Shown in pieces: positions 45,594 through 53,985 of a stretch of 64,000 nt of DNA. The DNA is from Betaproteobacteria bacterium (lineage in GTDB: Bacteria > Pseudomonadota > Gammaproteobacteria > Burkholderiales > Burkholderiaceae_F): assembly GCA_016861185.1 (NCBI GenBank), contig BOKW01000002.1:310001-374000 (forward strand), in the 5' to 3' direction. The notes beneath the pieces are model-generated. The model did not search any database and had not been told where the DNA came from. It worked only from the letters and a program-made list of their open reading frames with translations. The translations under genes and the position numbers were made by a program. Within the stretch, counting starts at the first letter, position 1. Every line of letters starts with the position of its first letter.

Positions 45594-46430
45594 TCAGATG
45601 TCGTCGGCGCGGCTGCGCAGGCGCGAGATCATGCCCTGGGGCGCGCCGATCACGAACTCGTAGCGCCGATCGGTATGGCGTTCGGGGTCCTCGCTGTCGA
45701 ACGCGCGCTCGATGAAACTGACCAAGCCGTCGTTGCGCACCGTGATCACCGTCGTCGCGCGGGTGCCGTAGCCGTTGGCGCGGATCTGGATCGCCGACAG
45801 CACGCGTTCCCATTCGAGCGGCACGCCGGTCGACGGCAGCGCGCTGTCCGGCGCAAGCGCGCGATCGGCCATCAGCGCCAGCAGCGCATCGGGGTCCACG
45901 CGGCTGGCAAGCTGACAGGCAAAGCGGCCGACCGCGCGTGTGACCTTGGGCCAGGGCGTGTCCAGGAAGGCGTTGGACAGTCCGTAAATGCCGGGTTCAA
46001 GCCGGCGCGGCGCCTCGCCGAGCCGGTTGCTGTGATAGTGCAGCTCGGGTTCGCGCCCGGGCGCGGCGAGCGCGTCGCCGACTAGCAGATTGAATCCGTT
46101 GTAGGCGTGCGAACGGACGGCGAGGTTCTGCAGCCAGTTCGCGATCGACTCGCCGGACTGCAGCGCAGACACCACCAGCGCCCCGCGTGTCGGTGCATGC
46201 GGGTTGCGCTCGCTCGGCGCGCGCACGTTGGTCAGCATCGCAAACCGGCCGCGCCGGTTGACGCCGAGCCAGGTGCCGCCCGCTTCCTCGTCGCGCCCGG
46301 CGAGCAGCGACACCGCCTGCCCCCACCAAGCCGCCGGCCGGGTGGCGCGCGTGTAGAACTCGTCGCGGTTGGCCGCCACGACGAGCGGATAGTCCGGGTG
46401 CGATTGCCAGGCGATCAGTGCGAGGCACAT
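45594..46430 (-). CDS. NRDE/TANGO2 family protein
   Basis: A 278-residue member of the NRDE (TANGO2) family, an Ntn-hydrolase-like group of unresolved activity linked in animals to lipid or haem handling. The diagnostic start is MCLALIAWQ with Cys2, followed by AANRDEFYTRAT, GGTWLGVN and RFAMLTNVR. It overlaps the DUF4936 gene by one base and is convergent with the GNAT gene across 15 bases. Confidence 0.9.
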   Translation of the reverse strand: MCLALIAWQSHPDYPLVVAANRDEFYTRATRPAAWWGQAVSLLAGRDEEAGGTWLGVNRRGRFAMLTNVRAPSERNPHAPTRGALVVSALQSGESIANWLQNLAVRSHAYNGFNLLVGDALAAPGREPELHYHSNRLGEAPRRLEPGIYGLSNAFLDTPWPKVTRAVGRFACQLASRVDPDALLALMADRALAPDSALPSTGVPLEWERVLSAIQIRANGYGTRATTVITVRNDGLVSFIERAFDSEDPERHTDRRYEFVIGAPQGMISRLRSRADDI

Positions 46431-46714
46431 CAGAGATCCCCGAAACGCTCGGTCCGGCGCGCCTGCACGGCGGCGGCGGGCAGCTCGGCGCGGGCGAGTG
46501 CGTCGCCCAGCGCGACCTCGAAGGCCGCGGCGTCCTCGATGCGTTCGTACGTTTCCATCAACGTGGCCGGTTCGGCTTCTCCGTCCAGCTTGCGCAGCAG
46601 GCGCGCGCGCACGCCGGTCGCCTTCGTCAGCGCGTCCATCATCGCACGCAGCCGCGGCACGAGCGCAAGCGCCTCGCGCTGCGGCAGCTTGTAGTAGACG
46701 AACCAGTGCTCCAT
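46430..46714 (-). CDS. DUF4936 family protein
   Basis: A 94-residue soluble protein of a small family found mainly in betaproteobacteria. Recognisable start EHWFVYYKLP and the segment TLMETYERIEDAAAFEVAL. It looks like a ferredoxin-like alpha/beta fold. No catalytic motif is apparent. It lies between the ygfZ and TANGO2 genes on the same strand with 16 and -1 base spacing, so all three form one operon. The conserved context may mean a shared role in iron or folate chemistry. Confidence 0.8.
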   Translation of the reverse strand: MEHWFVYYKLPQREALALVPRLRAMMDALTKATGVRARLLRKLDGEAEPATLMETYERIEDAAAFEVALGDALARAELPAAAVQARRTERFGDL

Positions 46715-46730
46715 CGCAACGCCGAACCGG

Positions 46731-47744
46731 CTAGGCGGTCGGATCGAACAGTTCGTACGGCAGCGGCCGCACGTCCAGCACCGCTCCGTCGGGCCCGCCC
46801 GCGCGCAACACGCTGGCGCCGACTCTTTCGACCGGGCATTCGAACAGCAGATCCATGCCGCCGCCGGGCGCCGTCGCCGCCATCACGACAGCCCCCACGG
46901 GCTGCGCTTCGCCGTCCGCGTACACGTCGGCGCCGGCTGCGGCGCTGCCTTCGATGTGCGCGATACCCATGCGTCGGCGCAACTTGCCGAGATACTGGCT
47001 GCGCGCGACGACTTCCTGACCCGGATAGCAGCCCTTCCTGAAGTTGACGCCGCCCAGGACTTCGAGATTGATCATCTGCGGCACGAACCTCTCCTGGGTC
47101 GCGGCGAACACGTCCGGGATCCCGGCGTCGATCTGCGACCACCACCACGCACTGCCGTCGACGCGCTGCGCCGCCTGCAACCGCGCGAGCCACTCGGTCA
47201 GTTCGGGCGCGGGAACGAGCAGCAGAAAGCGCTCGTCGATGCGCGGCGACGGGCGCAGTCGCACGATGCGCGCTTCGCCGACGGCGACCGAAGCGTCGAC
47301 CGGTCGCGGCAGTCCGATCGCCTCTTGCAGCAGCCGCGCCGCTCCGCGGCCGATCAGTCCGAGCGCGGTCCATTCGTCCGAAGCGTCGGCGAGCGTGACC
47401 TTCGCGCGCAGCACGAACAGCGACAGCCGTTTGCGCACGGCGGGCAGGATCTCGCGCGGCAGTTGCAGGTAGATCGCGTCCGCGTCGCGCCAGTTCGTGA
47501 ACACCGCGAGCAGGCGTCCCTTGGCGTTGCAGTAGCCGTTGAGCTGCACCGCGTCGGGCGCGAGGTTCGCCACGTCGTTGGTCAGTTGCGCGTGCAGGAA
47601 CGACGCCGCGTCGGCGCCGTGCGCCGCGATCACGCCGAACTCCTCGAGCACGGCGAGCGCCGGCCCGGCGAGCGCGCGTTCGAGCGCCGCAACACCGGCA
47701 TTCCAGGTGCCGGCAGCGGTCGCGGCGGCGAGGTCGTTCGGCAT
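46731..47744 (-). CDS. ygfZ: Folate-binding Fe-S cluster assembly protein YgfZ
   Basis: A tetrahydrofolate-dependent factor for Fe-S enzyme assembly and repair. The 337-residue protein shows the diagnostic motif KGCYPGQEVVAR (Cys near residue 237) and the GcvT-like fold start (FGVIAAHGADAASFLHAQLTNDV). Start chosen at MPNDLAAAT; an ATG 45 bases upstream would extend into the divergent mltG promoter region. It is the first gene of the ygfZ-DUF4936-TANGO2 operon. Confidence 0.94.
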   Translation of the reverse strand: MPNDLAAATAAGTWNAGVAALERALAGPALAVLEEFGVIAAHGADAASFLHAQLTNDVANLAPDAVQLNGYCNAKGRLLAVFTNWRDADAIYLQLPREILPAVRKRLSLFVLRAKVTLADASDEWTALGLIGRGAARLLQEAIGLPRPVDASVAVGEARIVRLRPSPRIDERFLLLVPAPELTEWLARLQAAQRVDGSAWWWSQIDAGIPDVFAATQERFVPQMINLEVLGGVNFRKGCYPGQEVVARSQYLGKLRRRMGIAHIEGSAAAGADVYADGEAQPVGAVVMAATAPGGGMDLLFECPVERVGASVLRAGGPDGAVLDVRPLPYELFDPTA

Positions 47745-47833
47745 AACGAATGTCGAATGAATGCGGGAGGGTTCGAGCAAGCGCGGCAAGTATTATAGGA
47801 ACGCCTGCGCTTCGTCCTCGCACGAATCTACGC
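47745..47833. promoter_or_regulatory. Divergent ygfZ / mltG promoter region
   Basis: The 89-base gap holds TATTAT at 47791-47796, a good -10 for mltG transcription starting near 47803. No proper -35 is visible. If used, it places the transcript start downstream of the ATG at 47750 and so supports the TTG start for mltG. Confidence 0.45.
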
Positions 47834-48862
47834 TTGTTCATCCGCCGTTCCCGCAAGCGCACCCTGATCCGGGTCGCCGCTGCCCTGCTGATCGTGGCGC
47901 TGATCGCCGCGGTCGCGTCAGCGCTCGCCTGGCGCTACTACGAGCGCTCGCTGCCGATGGCGAACGACCGCGTCGTCGTGCGCATCGCACCGGGATCTTC
48001 GGCGCGCGCGATCGCGCGCGCGCTGCAGGAGGCCGGCGTGCTGGTCAACGCCGACGCTTTCGTCGCCGTCGCGCGCGCCACCAAGGCGACCGAGTCGCTG
48101 CGCGCCGGGCGCTACGAGATCGCCCGCGGCATGAGCCTGCACGAGTTGATCGACAAGCTGCGGCGCGGCGAGGTCCTGCGCGAGCGCTTGACGGTCGTCG
48201 AAGGCTGGACCTACCGCGAGCTGCGCGCCGCACTCGCGGCCAATCCGGACCTGAAGCAGGAAAGCGGAGCCATGAGCGACGCGCAGTTGCTTCGGGCGAT
48301 CGGCGCCGAGGAGAAACATCCCGAAGGGCTGTTCGCGCCGGATACCTACGTCTTCGATCCCGGCTCGAGCGACCTCGACGTCCTGCGCCGCGCGTACCGC
48401 GCACAGGCGGCGATCCTGCAGAAGGCGTGGGAGGGAAGGGCAGAGGGGCTCCCGCTCAAAACGCCGTACGAGGCGTTGATCTTGGCTTCGATCGTCGAGA
48501 AGGAAACCGGGCAGGGCGCGGAGCGCGCGCGCATCGCCGGGGTTTTCATCAACCGGCTGCGGCGCGGCATGCTGCTGCAGACCGATCCGACGGTGATCTA
48601 TGGGCTCGGCGACAAGTTCGACGGCAACCTGCGCAAGCGCGATCTGCTCACTGATACGCCGTACAACACCTACACGCGCACCGGGCTGCCGCCGACGCCG
48701 ATCGCGCTGCCGGGCCGCGCGGCGATCGAGGCCGCGCTCAATCCGGAGCCGACGGCGGCGCTGTATTTCGTCGCGCGCGGCGACGGCAGCTCGCACTTTT
48801 CGGAGACGCTCGCCGAGCACAATCGCGCGGTGGTCAAGTATCAGCTCGGCGGCGGCAAATGA
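47834..48862 (+). CDS. mltG: Endolytic murein transglycosylase MltG
   Basis: Cleaves nascent glycan strands to set their length. The protein is 342 residues from the TTG. A short basic cytoplasmic segment is followed by one membrane helix (IRVAAALLIVALIAAVASALAW). A LysM-like region comes next, then the YceG catalytic domain with Glu in ILASIVEKETG (near residue 220), VFINRLRRGMLLQTDPTVIYGLG and YNTYTRTGLPPTPI. The start is uncertain: ATG at 47750 in the same frame lies upstream of a TATTAT box. The stop overlaps the tmk ATG. The gene order mltG-tmk-holB is highly conserved. Confidence 0.93.
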   Translation: MFIRRSRKRTLIRVAAALLIVALIAAVASALAWRYYERSLPMANDRVVVRIAPGSSARAIARALQEAGVLVNADAFVAVARATKATESLRAGRYEIARGMSLHELIDKLRRGEVLRERLTVVEGWTYRELRAALAANPDLKQESGAMSDAQLLRAIGAEEKHPEGLFAPDTYVFDPGSSDLDVLRRAYRAQAAILQKAWEGRAEGLPLKTPYEALILASIVEKETGQGAERARIAGVFINRLRRGMLLQTDPTVIYGLGDKFDGNLRKRDLLTDTPYNTYTRTGLPPTPIALPGRAAIEAALNPEPTAALYFVARGDGSSHFSETLAEHNRAVVKYQLGGGK

Positions 48863-49473
48863 GCGCGCGCGGCCGCTTCATCACGTTCGAGGGCATCGAC
48901 GGCGCCGGCAAGAGCACGCAGATCGACTTCGTCGCTACCCGGCTTCGCGAGCGGGGCATCGACATCGTGGTGACGCGCGAACCGGGCGGCACCGAGATCG
49001 GCGAAGCGCTGCGCGAGCTGGTGTTGCGTCAGCCGATGTCGGCGCGTACCGAAACGCTGCTCGTCTTCGCGGCGCGTGCGCAGCACGTCGAGCAGGTGAT
49101 CGCGCCCGCGCTGGTCGCGGGGCGCTGGATCGTCTGCGACCGTTTCACCGACGCCACCTATGCGTACCAGTCGGGCGGACGCGGTGTGCCGGAGGCGGCG
49201 GTCGCGGCGCTCGAGCGCTGGGTCCATCCCGACCTGCAACCCGACCTGACCTTCCTGTTCGACGTCGCGCCGGACGTGGCTGCGCAACGCTTGTCGGCGG
49301 CGCGCGCGGCCGATCGGTTCGAAGCAGAGCAGCGCGACTTCTTCGCGCGCGTGCGCGCCGTGTATCTGGAGCGCGCGCGGCGCTTTCCGGCGCGCTTCGT
49401 CGTGCTCGACGGCACCCAGCCGCCGGAAGCGGTTCGCGCGCAGCTCGGCGAGGCGCTCGACCGATGGCGCTGA
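48859..49473 (+). CDS. tmk: Thymidylate kinase
   Basis: Phosphorylates dTMP to dTDP. The 204-residue protein has P-loop FEGIDGAGKSTQ, TREPGGTEIGE, the DR(F/Y/H) motif CDRFTDATYAYQ, and the LID region around RAADRFE. Length is typical. It overlaps mltG by four bases (ATGA) and holB by ten. Confidence 0.97.
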   Translation: MSARGRFITFEGIDGAGKSTQIDFVATRLRERGIDIVVTREPGGTEIGEALRELVLRQPMSARTETLLVFAARAQHVEQVIAPALVAGRWIVCDRFTDATYAYQSGGRGVPEAAVAALERWVHPDLQPDLTFLFDVAPDVAAQRLSAARAADRFEAEQRDFFARVRAVYLERARRFPARFVVLDGTQPPEAVRAQLGEALDRWR

Positions 49474-50564
49474 TACGCCGGCTTCCATGGCACGGCGCGG
49501 CCTGGGCCGCCCTGCGCCCGCTGCACGCGCGCGAAGTGCACGCGCTCCTGCTGCACGGCCCGGCGGGTATCGGCAAGAAGAGCCTCGCGCTCGACTTCGC
49601 GCAGTCGCTGCTGTGCGAGTCGCCCGACGCACAAGGGCACGCATGCGACGCGTGCGGCGGCTGCATCCTCGTGCTGTCGGGCAATCACCCGGATCTGCGG
49701 ATCGTCGTTCCGGACGCGATGGCCGACCTGCGCGGTCCGGAGGCGCCGGTCGAAGAGACAGCAGACGGGGAGTCCGAGTCGGAGGACGGTGTCCTGAGCC
49801 TGTCGAACGAGGCGCGCGAAGGCGGCAAGAAAGCAAGCCGCGAGATCCGCATCGAGCAGGTGCGCGCGCTGGCCGATTTCTTCGGCGTGTCAACGCATCG
49901 CGGCGGCGCGCGGGTGATCGTGCTCGCGCCGGCGGAGTCGCTCAACCAGGCATCCGCCAACGCGCTGTTGAAGATGCTCGAAGAGCCGCCGTCCGCGACG
50001 CGCTTCGTGCTGGTCAGCGATTCGCCCGACGACGTGCTGCCGACGATCCGTTCGCGCTGTGTGCTGCAGCGTGTGGCAGCCCCCGATCGCGCGGTCGCGC
50101 TGCAGTGGCTGCGCGAGCAGGGCGTGGGCGATCCGGATGAACAGCTCGCTGCGGCAGGCGGCGCGCCACTGGCGGTAATGGAGGAGTCCGAACGGCAGCT
50201 CGATGAAGCCACGCGCTCGGGGTTGCTCGCGTTGCTTGCGCGGGGAACGAGTTTGCCGGCAGCGGAGGTCGCGGCGGGTGTTCCGCGCACGCTGCCGCTG
50301 CCTGCGGCGATCACGCTGTTTCAGCGCTGGGGGTGGGACTTATTGGCGTATCGGGTAGCGGAACGCGTTAGGTATCATCCGCGGCACAAGGCGTCGATTG
50401 CGCGCATCGCCGCGGCGTCGACGGCGGAAGGCCTGCTCGGCTGGCTGCGAGCGCTGGGACAGATGCGGGCCACGAGCGATCATCCGTTGAATGCCCGGCT
50501 GATCGTCGAAGCGGCCCTGTTCTCGTATCTCGAGGCCCTGCAGGGTGCGCGCAGCGGAACCTAG
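49464..50564 (+). CDS. holB: DNA polymerase III delta' subunit, with repeat-derived insertion
   Basis: Clamp-loader subunit of 366 residues. Walker A-like GPAGIGKKS lies near residue 30 and a zinc module CX8CX2CX2C at about residues 52-66. The AAA+ segment IRIEQVRALADFFG, LNQASANALLKMLEEPP and sensor motif PTIRSRC are intact. Between the zinc module and the IRIEQ segment there is a low-complexity linker of about 45 residues (DGESESEDGVLSLSNEAREGG). Part of it (VLSLSNE, about residues 110-116) is encoded by a REP-like element. The frame is kept open. The gene overlaps tmk and precedes pilZ by 15 bases. Confidence 0.93.
   Translation: MALIRRLPWHGAAWAALRPLHAREVHALLLHGPAGIGKKSLALDFAQSLLCESPDAQGHACDACGGCILVLSGNHPDLRIVVPDAMADLRGPEAPVEETADGESESEDGVLSLSNEAREGGKKASREIRIEQVRALADFFGVSTHRGGARVIVLAPAESLNQASANALLKMLEEPPSATRFVLVSDSPDDVLPTIRSRCVLQRVAAPDRAVALQWLREQGVGDPDEQLAAAGGAPLAVMEESERQLDEATRSGLLALLARGTSLPAAEVAAGVPRTLPLPAAITLFQRWGWDLLAYRVAERVRYHPRHKASIARIAAASTAEGLLGWLRALGQMRATSDHPLNARLIVEAALFSYLEALQGARSGT
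49793..49811 (+). repeat. REP-like 19-bp element, copy 3 (inside holB)
   Basis: CCTGAGCCTGTCGAACGAG, the same core as copies at 3474-3492 and 18424-18442. It lies in frame inside the holB linker and adds the peptide VLSLSNE without breaking the gene. Confidence 0.65.
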
Positions 50565-50579
50565 CGTGGAAGAAGGGGC

Positions 50580-50990
50580 ATGAACGATTCACCGATCACG
50601 CGATTCGCAGGCGCCACCGGCCAGACGGTGTCTCCGGTGCAGCCCGCCACCGCCGGCCGTCCGGCCGTGCTGTCGTTGTCGATCAAAGAGAAGGCCGCCC
50701 TGTACGCCGCCTACATGCCGTACCTGAAGAACGGCGGCATCTTCGTTCCGACCAACCGCACGTATCAGCTCGGCGACGAGGTCTACCTCATCCTGACGCT
50801 GATGGACGACCCCACAAAGTTTCCGGTGGCCGGAAAAGTCGTCTGGATCAGCCCAGCCGGCGGAGGCAGCCGGCAGCCGGGGATCGGTGTGCACTTTCCG
50901 GGCGACGAAGCGGGCCTGAACGCCCGCAAGCGCATCGAAGACCTGCTCGGCTCGGCGCTGAAGTCGGCGCGGCCGACCCACACGATCTGA
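50580..50990 (+). CDS. pilZ: Type IV pilus assembly protein PilZ
   Basis: A 136-residue cytoplasmic protein required for type IV pilus biogenesis. The core SIKEKAALYAAYMPYLKNGGIFVPTNRTYQLGDEVYLILTLMDDP and AGKVVWISP closely follow Pseudomonas PilZ. Like that protein it lacks the RxxxR c-di-GMP-binding motif, so it should not bind the nucleotide. It lies between holB and tatD, the usual location. Confidence 0.95.
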   Translation: MNDSPITRFAGATGQTVSPVQPATAGRPAVLSLSIKEKAALYAAYMPYLKNGGIFVPTNRTYQLGDEVYLILTLMDDPTKFPVAGKVVWISPAGGGSRQPGIGVHFPGDEAGLNARKRIEDLLGSALKSARPTHTI

Positions 50991-51027
50991 CCTGACGCCC
51001 GTTCGGGCGGCGCAAAGCGGCGCGACC

Positions 51028-51816
51028 GTGTTCGTCGACTCGCATTGCCATTTGTCGTTCCCGGAACTGCGCGGCGATATCGACGGCGTTCTCGCCCGGA
51101 TGCGCGAGCGGCAGGTCGTCGCCGCATTGAACGTGTGCGTCACGCTCGAAGAATTCCCGGTGGTCCTTGCGCTTGCCGAGGCGCATCGGGAGATCTTCGC
51201 TTCGGTCGGGGTCCATCCGGACTACCAGGACGGGCGCGAGCCGACCGAGCAGGATCTGGTCGATCTGGCGCGGCATCCCAAGGTCGTTGCGATCGGCGAA
51301 ACGGGATTGGATTACTACCGGCTCAAGGAACCCTTGGACTGGCAGCGCGAGCGCTTTCGCGTGCACATCCGCGCCGCTCGCCGCAGCGGCAAGCCGCTGA
51401 TCATCCACACGCGCGCCGCTGCGGGCGACACGTTGGGAATCATGCGCGAGGAAGGAGCCGGCGACGCAGGCGGTGTGATGCACTGCTTCACCGAAACGCG
51501 CTCCGTTGCCGCCGCCGCGTTGGATCTCGGCTTCTACATTTCCTTCTCCGGGATCGTCACTTTCAAGAGCGCCACGGAGTTGCAGGAAGTCGCCAGGTTC
51601 GTGCCGCTCGACAGACTGCTAATTGAAACCGACGCCCCGTACCTAGCGCCGGTGCCGTATCGGGGCAAGACGAACGAGCCATCTTACGTACCGCACGTCG
51701 CTGAAAAGATCGCAGCGCTTCGCGGGATCTCGGCGGTTGACGTGGCAAGCGCGTCGACGACCAATTTCTTCTTTCTGTTTGGCCAGTTAGGGAAACAAGT
51801 TAAGGTGGCGGGTTAG
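51028..51816 (+). CDS. tatD: TatD family deoxyribonuclease/hydrolase
   Basis: A 262-residue metal-dependent nuclease. Metal and active-site motifs: DSHCHL near the start, GVHPDYQ, AIGETGLDYYR, IIHTRAA, HCFTE and ETDAPYLAP. GTG start, 37 bases after pilZ. The 3' end of the gene and the following spacer are clearly lower in GC than the rest of the operon. It closes the mltG-tmk-holB-pilZ-tatD series. Confidence 0.94.
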   Translation: MFVDSHCHLSFPELRGDIDGVLARMRERQVVAALNVCVTLEEFPVVLALAEAHREIFASVGVHPDYQDGREPTEQDLVDLARHPKVVAIGETGLDYYRLKEPLDWQRERFRVHIRAARRSGKPLIIHTRAAAGDTLGIMREEGAGDAGGVMHCFTETRSVAAAALDLGFYISFSGIVTFKSATELQEVARFVPLDRLLIETDAPYLAPVPYRGKTNEPSYVPHVAEKIAALRGISAVDVASASTTNFFFLFGQLGKQVKVAG

Positions 51817-51965
51817 CTTTTCTGCAGTTGGAGTAGGCGCAGAAAGGGTCGGAAAATCAGTAATGTAGGAAGTGCACTTCGAGTGTAATGTCCGGATCGC
51901 CGCCGTACGGTCTACAGTGCGCGTAATGTGCATTATGTAAAATAACTGCAGTGGAAGATGCTTGA
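51817..51965. promoter_or_regulatory. A/T-rich leader region upstream of purT
   Basis: This 149-base spacer is much richer in A and T than neighbouring DNA. It contains the inverted repeat TAATG-TG-CATTA (51924-51935) and a possible -10 TAAAAT (51938-51943). The repeat overlaps the zone just upstream of the -10, where a repressor could act. No ribosome site better than GGAAG (51953-51957) precedes the purT ATG. Confidence 0.4.
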
Positions 51966-53201
51966 ATGACCAATCCCAACCCGCCGAGCGCGCTTACCCC
52001 TTCTTTTGGGACGCCTCTGACCCACAGCGCGCTTCGAGTCCTGCTGCTCGGCGCCGGCGAGTTGGGCAAGGAGGTCATCATCGCGCTCCAGCGTTTGGGG
52101 GTCGAAGTGATCGCGGCCGACCGTTACCCGAACGCACCGGGCCACCAAGTCGCGCATCGTGCGCACGTGTTGAACATGGCCGACCCCGTGGCACTGCGCG
52201 GGCTCGTCGAAGCCGAACGACCACACGTGATCGTCCCCGAGATCGAGGCGATCGCGACCGAAGCGCTACTCGAGATCGAACGCAAAGGCTTGGCGCGCGT
52301 CGTGCCGACCGCGCGCGCAGCCAACCTGACGATGAACCGCGAAGGCATTCGCCGCCTCGCTGCCGAAACCATCGGCCTGCCGACTTCGCCGTACCGCTTT
52401 GCCGACTCATACGAGGAACTCGAAGCGGCCGTTCGCGAGGTGATCGGACTGCCTTGCGTCGTGAAGCCGGTGATGTCGTCGTCGGGCAAGGGGCAGAGCA
52501 AGGTCGACCGGATCGAGGACTTGCGGGCGGCGTGGGATTACGCCGCCGCCGGCGGGCGGGTCAGCCTGGGACGGGTCATCGTCGAAGGATTCATTGACTT
52601 CGATTACGAGATCACGCAGCTCACGGTTCGCGCGCGTGGCGCCGACGGCTCGATCGGGACGTGCTTCTGCGAGCCGATCGGTCACGTCCAGATCCACGGC
52701 GACTACGTCGAAAGCTGGCAGCCGCACCCGATGGCGCCGGCCGCGCTGGCGAAGGCGCGCGACTATGCGCGACGGGTGACGGACGATCTGGGCGGCGTCG
52801 GCATCTTCGGCGTGGAGCTGTTCGTCAAGGACGAGCAGGTTTGGTTCTCTGAGGTCAGCCCGCGGCCACACGATACGGGTCTGGTGACGCTCGCCAGCCA
52901 GTGGCAGAGCGAGTTCGAATTGCACGCGCGCGCCCTGCTCGGTTTGCCGGTCGATACGACGATGCGCACCGCCGCTGCGGCGAGCGCCGTGATCTACGGC
53001 GGCGTCGATGCCAAGGGCATCGCCTTTGACGGCGTGGCCGAGGCGCTTGCGATCCCCGGCACCGATCTGCGCCTGTTCGGCAAACCCGAGTCGTACGTCA
53101 AGCGGCGGATGGGCGTGGCGCTGGCCCATGCACCGACCGTCGAAGAAGCGCGCATGCGCGCGAAGGCGGCGGCAGCGAAGGTTCGGCCCCGTCTGCCCTG
53201 A
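51966..53201 (+). CDS. purT: Formate-dependent phosphoribosylglycinamide formyltransferase
   Basis: Uses formate and ATP to formylate GAR in purine synthesis, an alternative to folate-dependent PurN. The 411-residue ATP-grasp protein shows [14 protein letters not shown], the ATP lid [21 protein letters not shown]-type segment ([12 protein letters not shown]), [14 protein letters not shown] and the C-terminal [15 protein letters not shown]. It is monocistronic with its own A/T-rich upstream region. Confidence 0.96.
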   Translation: MTNPNPPSALTPSFGTPLTHSALRVLLLGAGELGKEVIIALQRLGVEVIAADRYPNAPGHQVAHRAHVLNMADPVALRGLVEAERPHVIVPEIEAIATEALLEIERKGLARVVPTARAANLTMNREGIRRLAAETIGLPTSPYRFADSYEELEAAVREVIGLPCVVKPVMSSSGKGQSKVDRIEDLRAAWDYAAAGGRVSLGRVIVEGFIDFDYEITQLTVRARGADGSIGTCFCEPIGHVQIHGDYVESWQPHPMAPAALAKARDYARRVTDDLGGVGIFGVELFVKDEQVWFSEVSPRPHDTGLVTLASQWQSEFELHARALLGLPVDTTMRTAAAASAVIYGGVDAKGIAFDGVAEALAIPGTDLRLFGKPESYVKRRMGVALAHAPTVEEARMRAKAAAAKVRPRLP

Positions 53202-53306
53202 GTATTCCGCTCGGGCACCCTCGCCGGAACCCCGCGGTGATCGGGGCTAGAATCGCCCGCAGACAGCCACCGCGCTGCACGCCGCACTCATCCGCTGCCC
53301 GCCCCT

Positions 53307-53975
53307 ATGAAAATCCTCATCGTCGACGACCACTCGCTGATCACGGAAGCGCTGCGCGCGTTGCTGACCGACATCGATCCGCAGGCCGAGGTCCACGCGG
53401 CCGCCGACGCGCCGGGGGCGGAACGCTTGCTCGAGCAGCATCCCGATGCCGACCTGATGCTGCTCGACCTCGGACTGCCTGGGGCGACGGGCACGAGTCT
53501 GCTCGAGACCCTCGTCGGCCGTGCCCCCGATCTGAAGATCCTTGTGCTGTCGGGCGTACAGGACCAGCGTAGCGTGATGCGCGTGTTGCAGCTCGGCGCA
53601 GCCGGTTTCGTGCCGAAGTCGATGGCCTCCGACACGCTGCTCGAAGCGATCCGCTTCGTGCTGTCGGGCGGCGTCTACATCCCGGCCGATCTGCTGGAAG
53701 ACAGCACGCGCGGCGCGACGATGCTGGGACTGCCCGAGCGCGGACGCGACATGCTCGGCCAGCCCGTCAGCGTGCGGGTCGAACTGACCGAGCGGCAGGA
53801 ACAGGTGCTTCAGCTTCTCGCGCGCGGTGCGCCGATCAAGATCATCTGCCGCGAACTCGGCCTGTCCGAAGGCACGGTCAAGACGCACGTCACCGCGATC
53901 TACCGCGCGTTCGGCGCGTCCAATCGCACCGAAGCGCTGCTCGCCGCGCGCCGGCACGGCTACGACGTCGGCTGA
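53307..53975 (+). CDS. LuxR/NarL-family two-component response regulator
   Basis: A 222-residue transcription regulator. The receiver domain (residues 1-120) keeps the acidic pair VDDH, phospho-acceptor Asp in LMLLDLGLPG, and Lys in VPKS. The C-terminal helix-turn-helix reads LTERQEQVLQLLARG with GLSEGTVKTHVTAIYRAFG. It ends ten bases from the convergent hybrid kinase gene, which is the likely partner. The 105-base upstream gap shows CTAGAAT (53249-53255) as a possible -10. Confidence 0.94.
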   Translation: MKILIVDDHSLITEALRALLTDIDPQAEVHAAADAPGAERLLEQHPDADLMLLDLGLPGATGTSLLETLVGRAPDLKILVLSGVQDQRSVMRVLQLGAAGFVPKSMASDTLLEAIRFVLSGGVYIPADLLEDSTRGATMLGLPERGRDMLGQPVSVRVELTERQEQVLQLLARGAPIKIICRELGLSEGTVKTHVTAIYRAFGASNRTEALLAARRHGYDVG

Positions 53976-53985
53976 GCCTTTTTCC

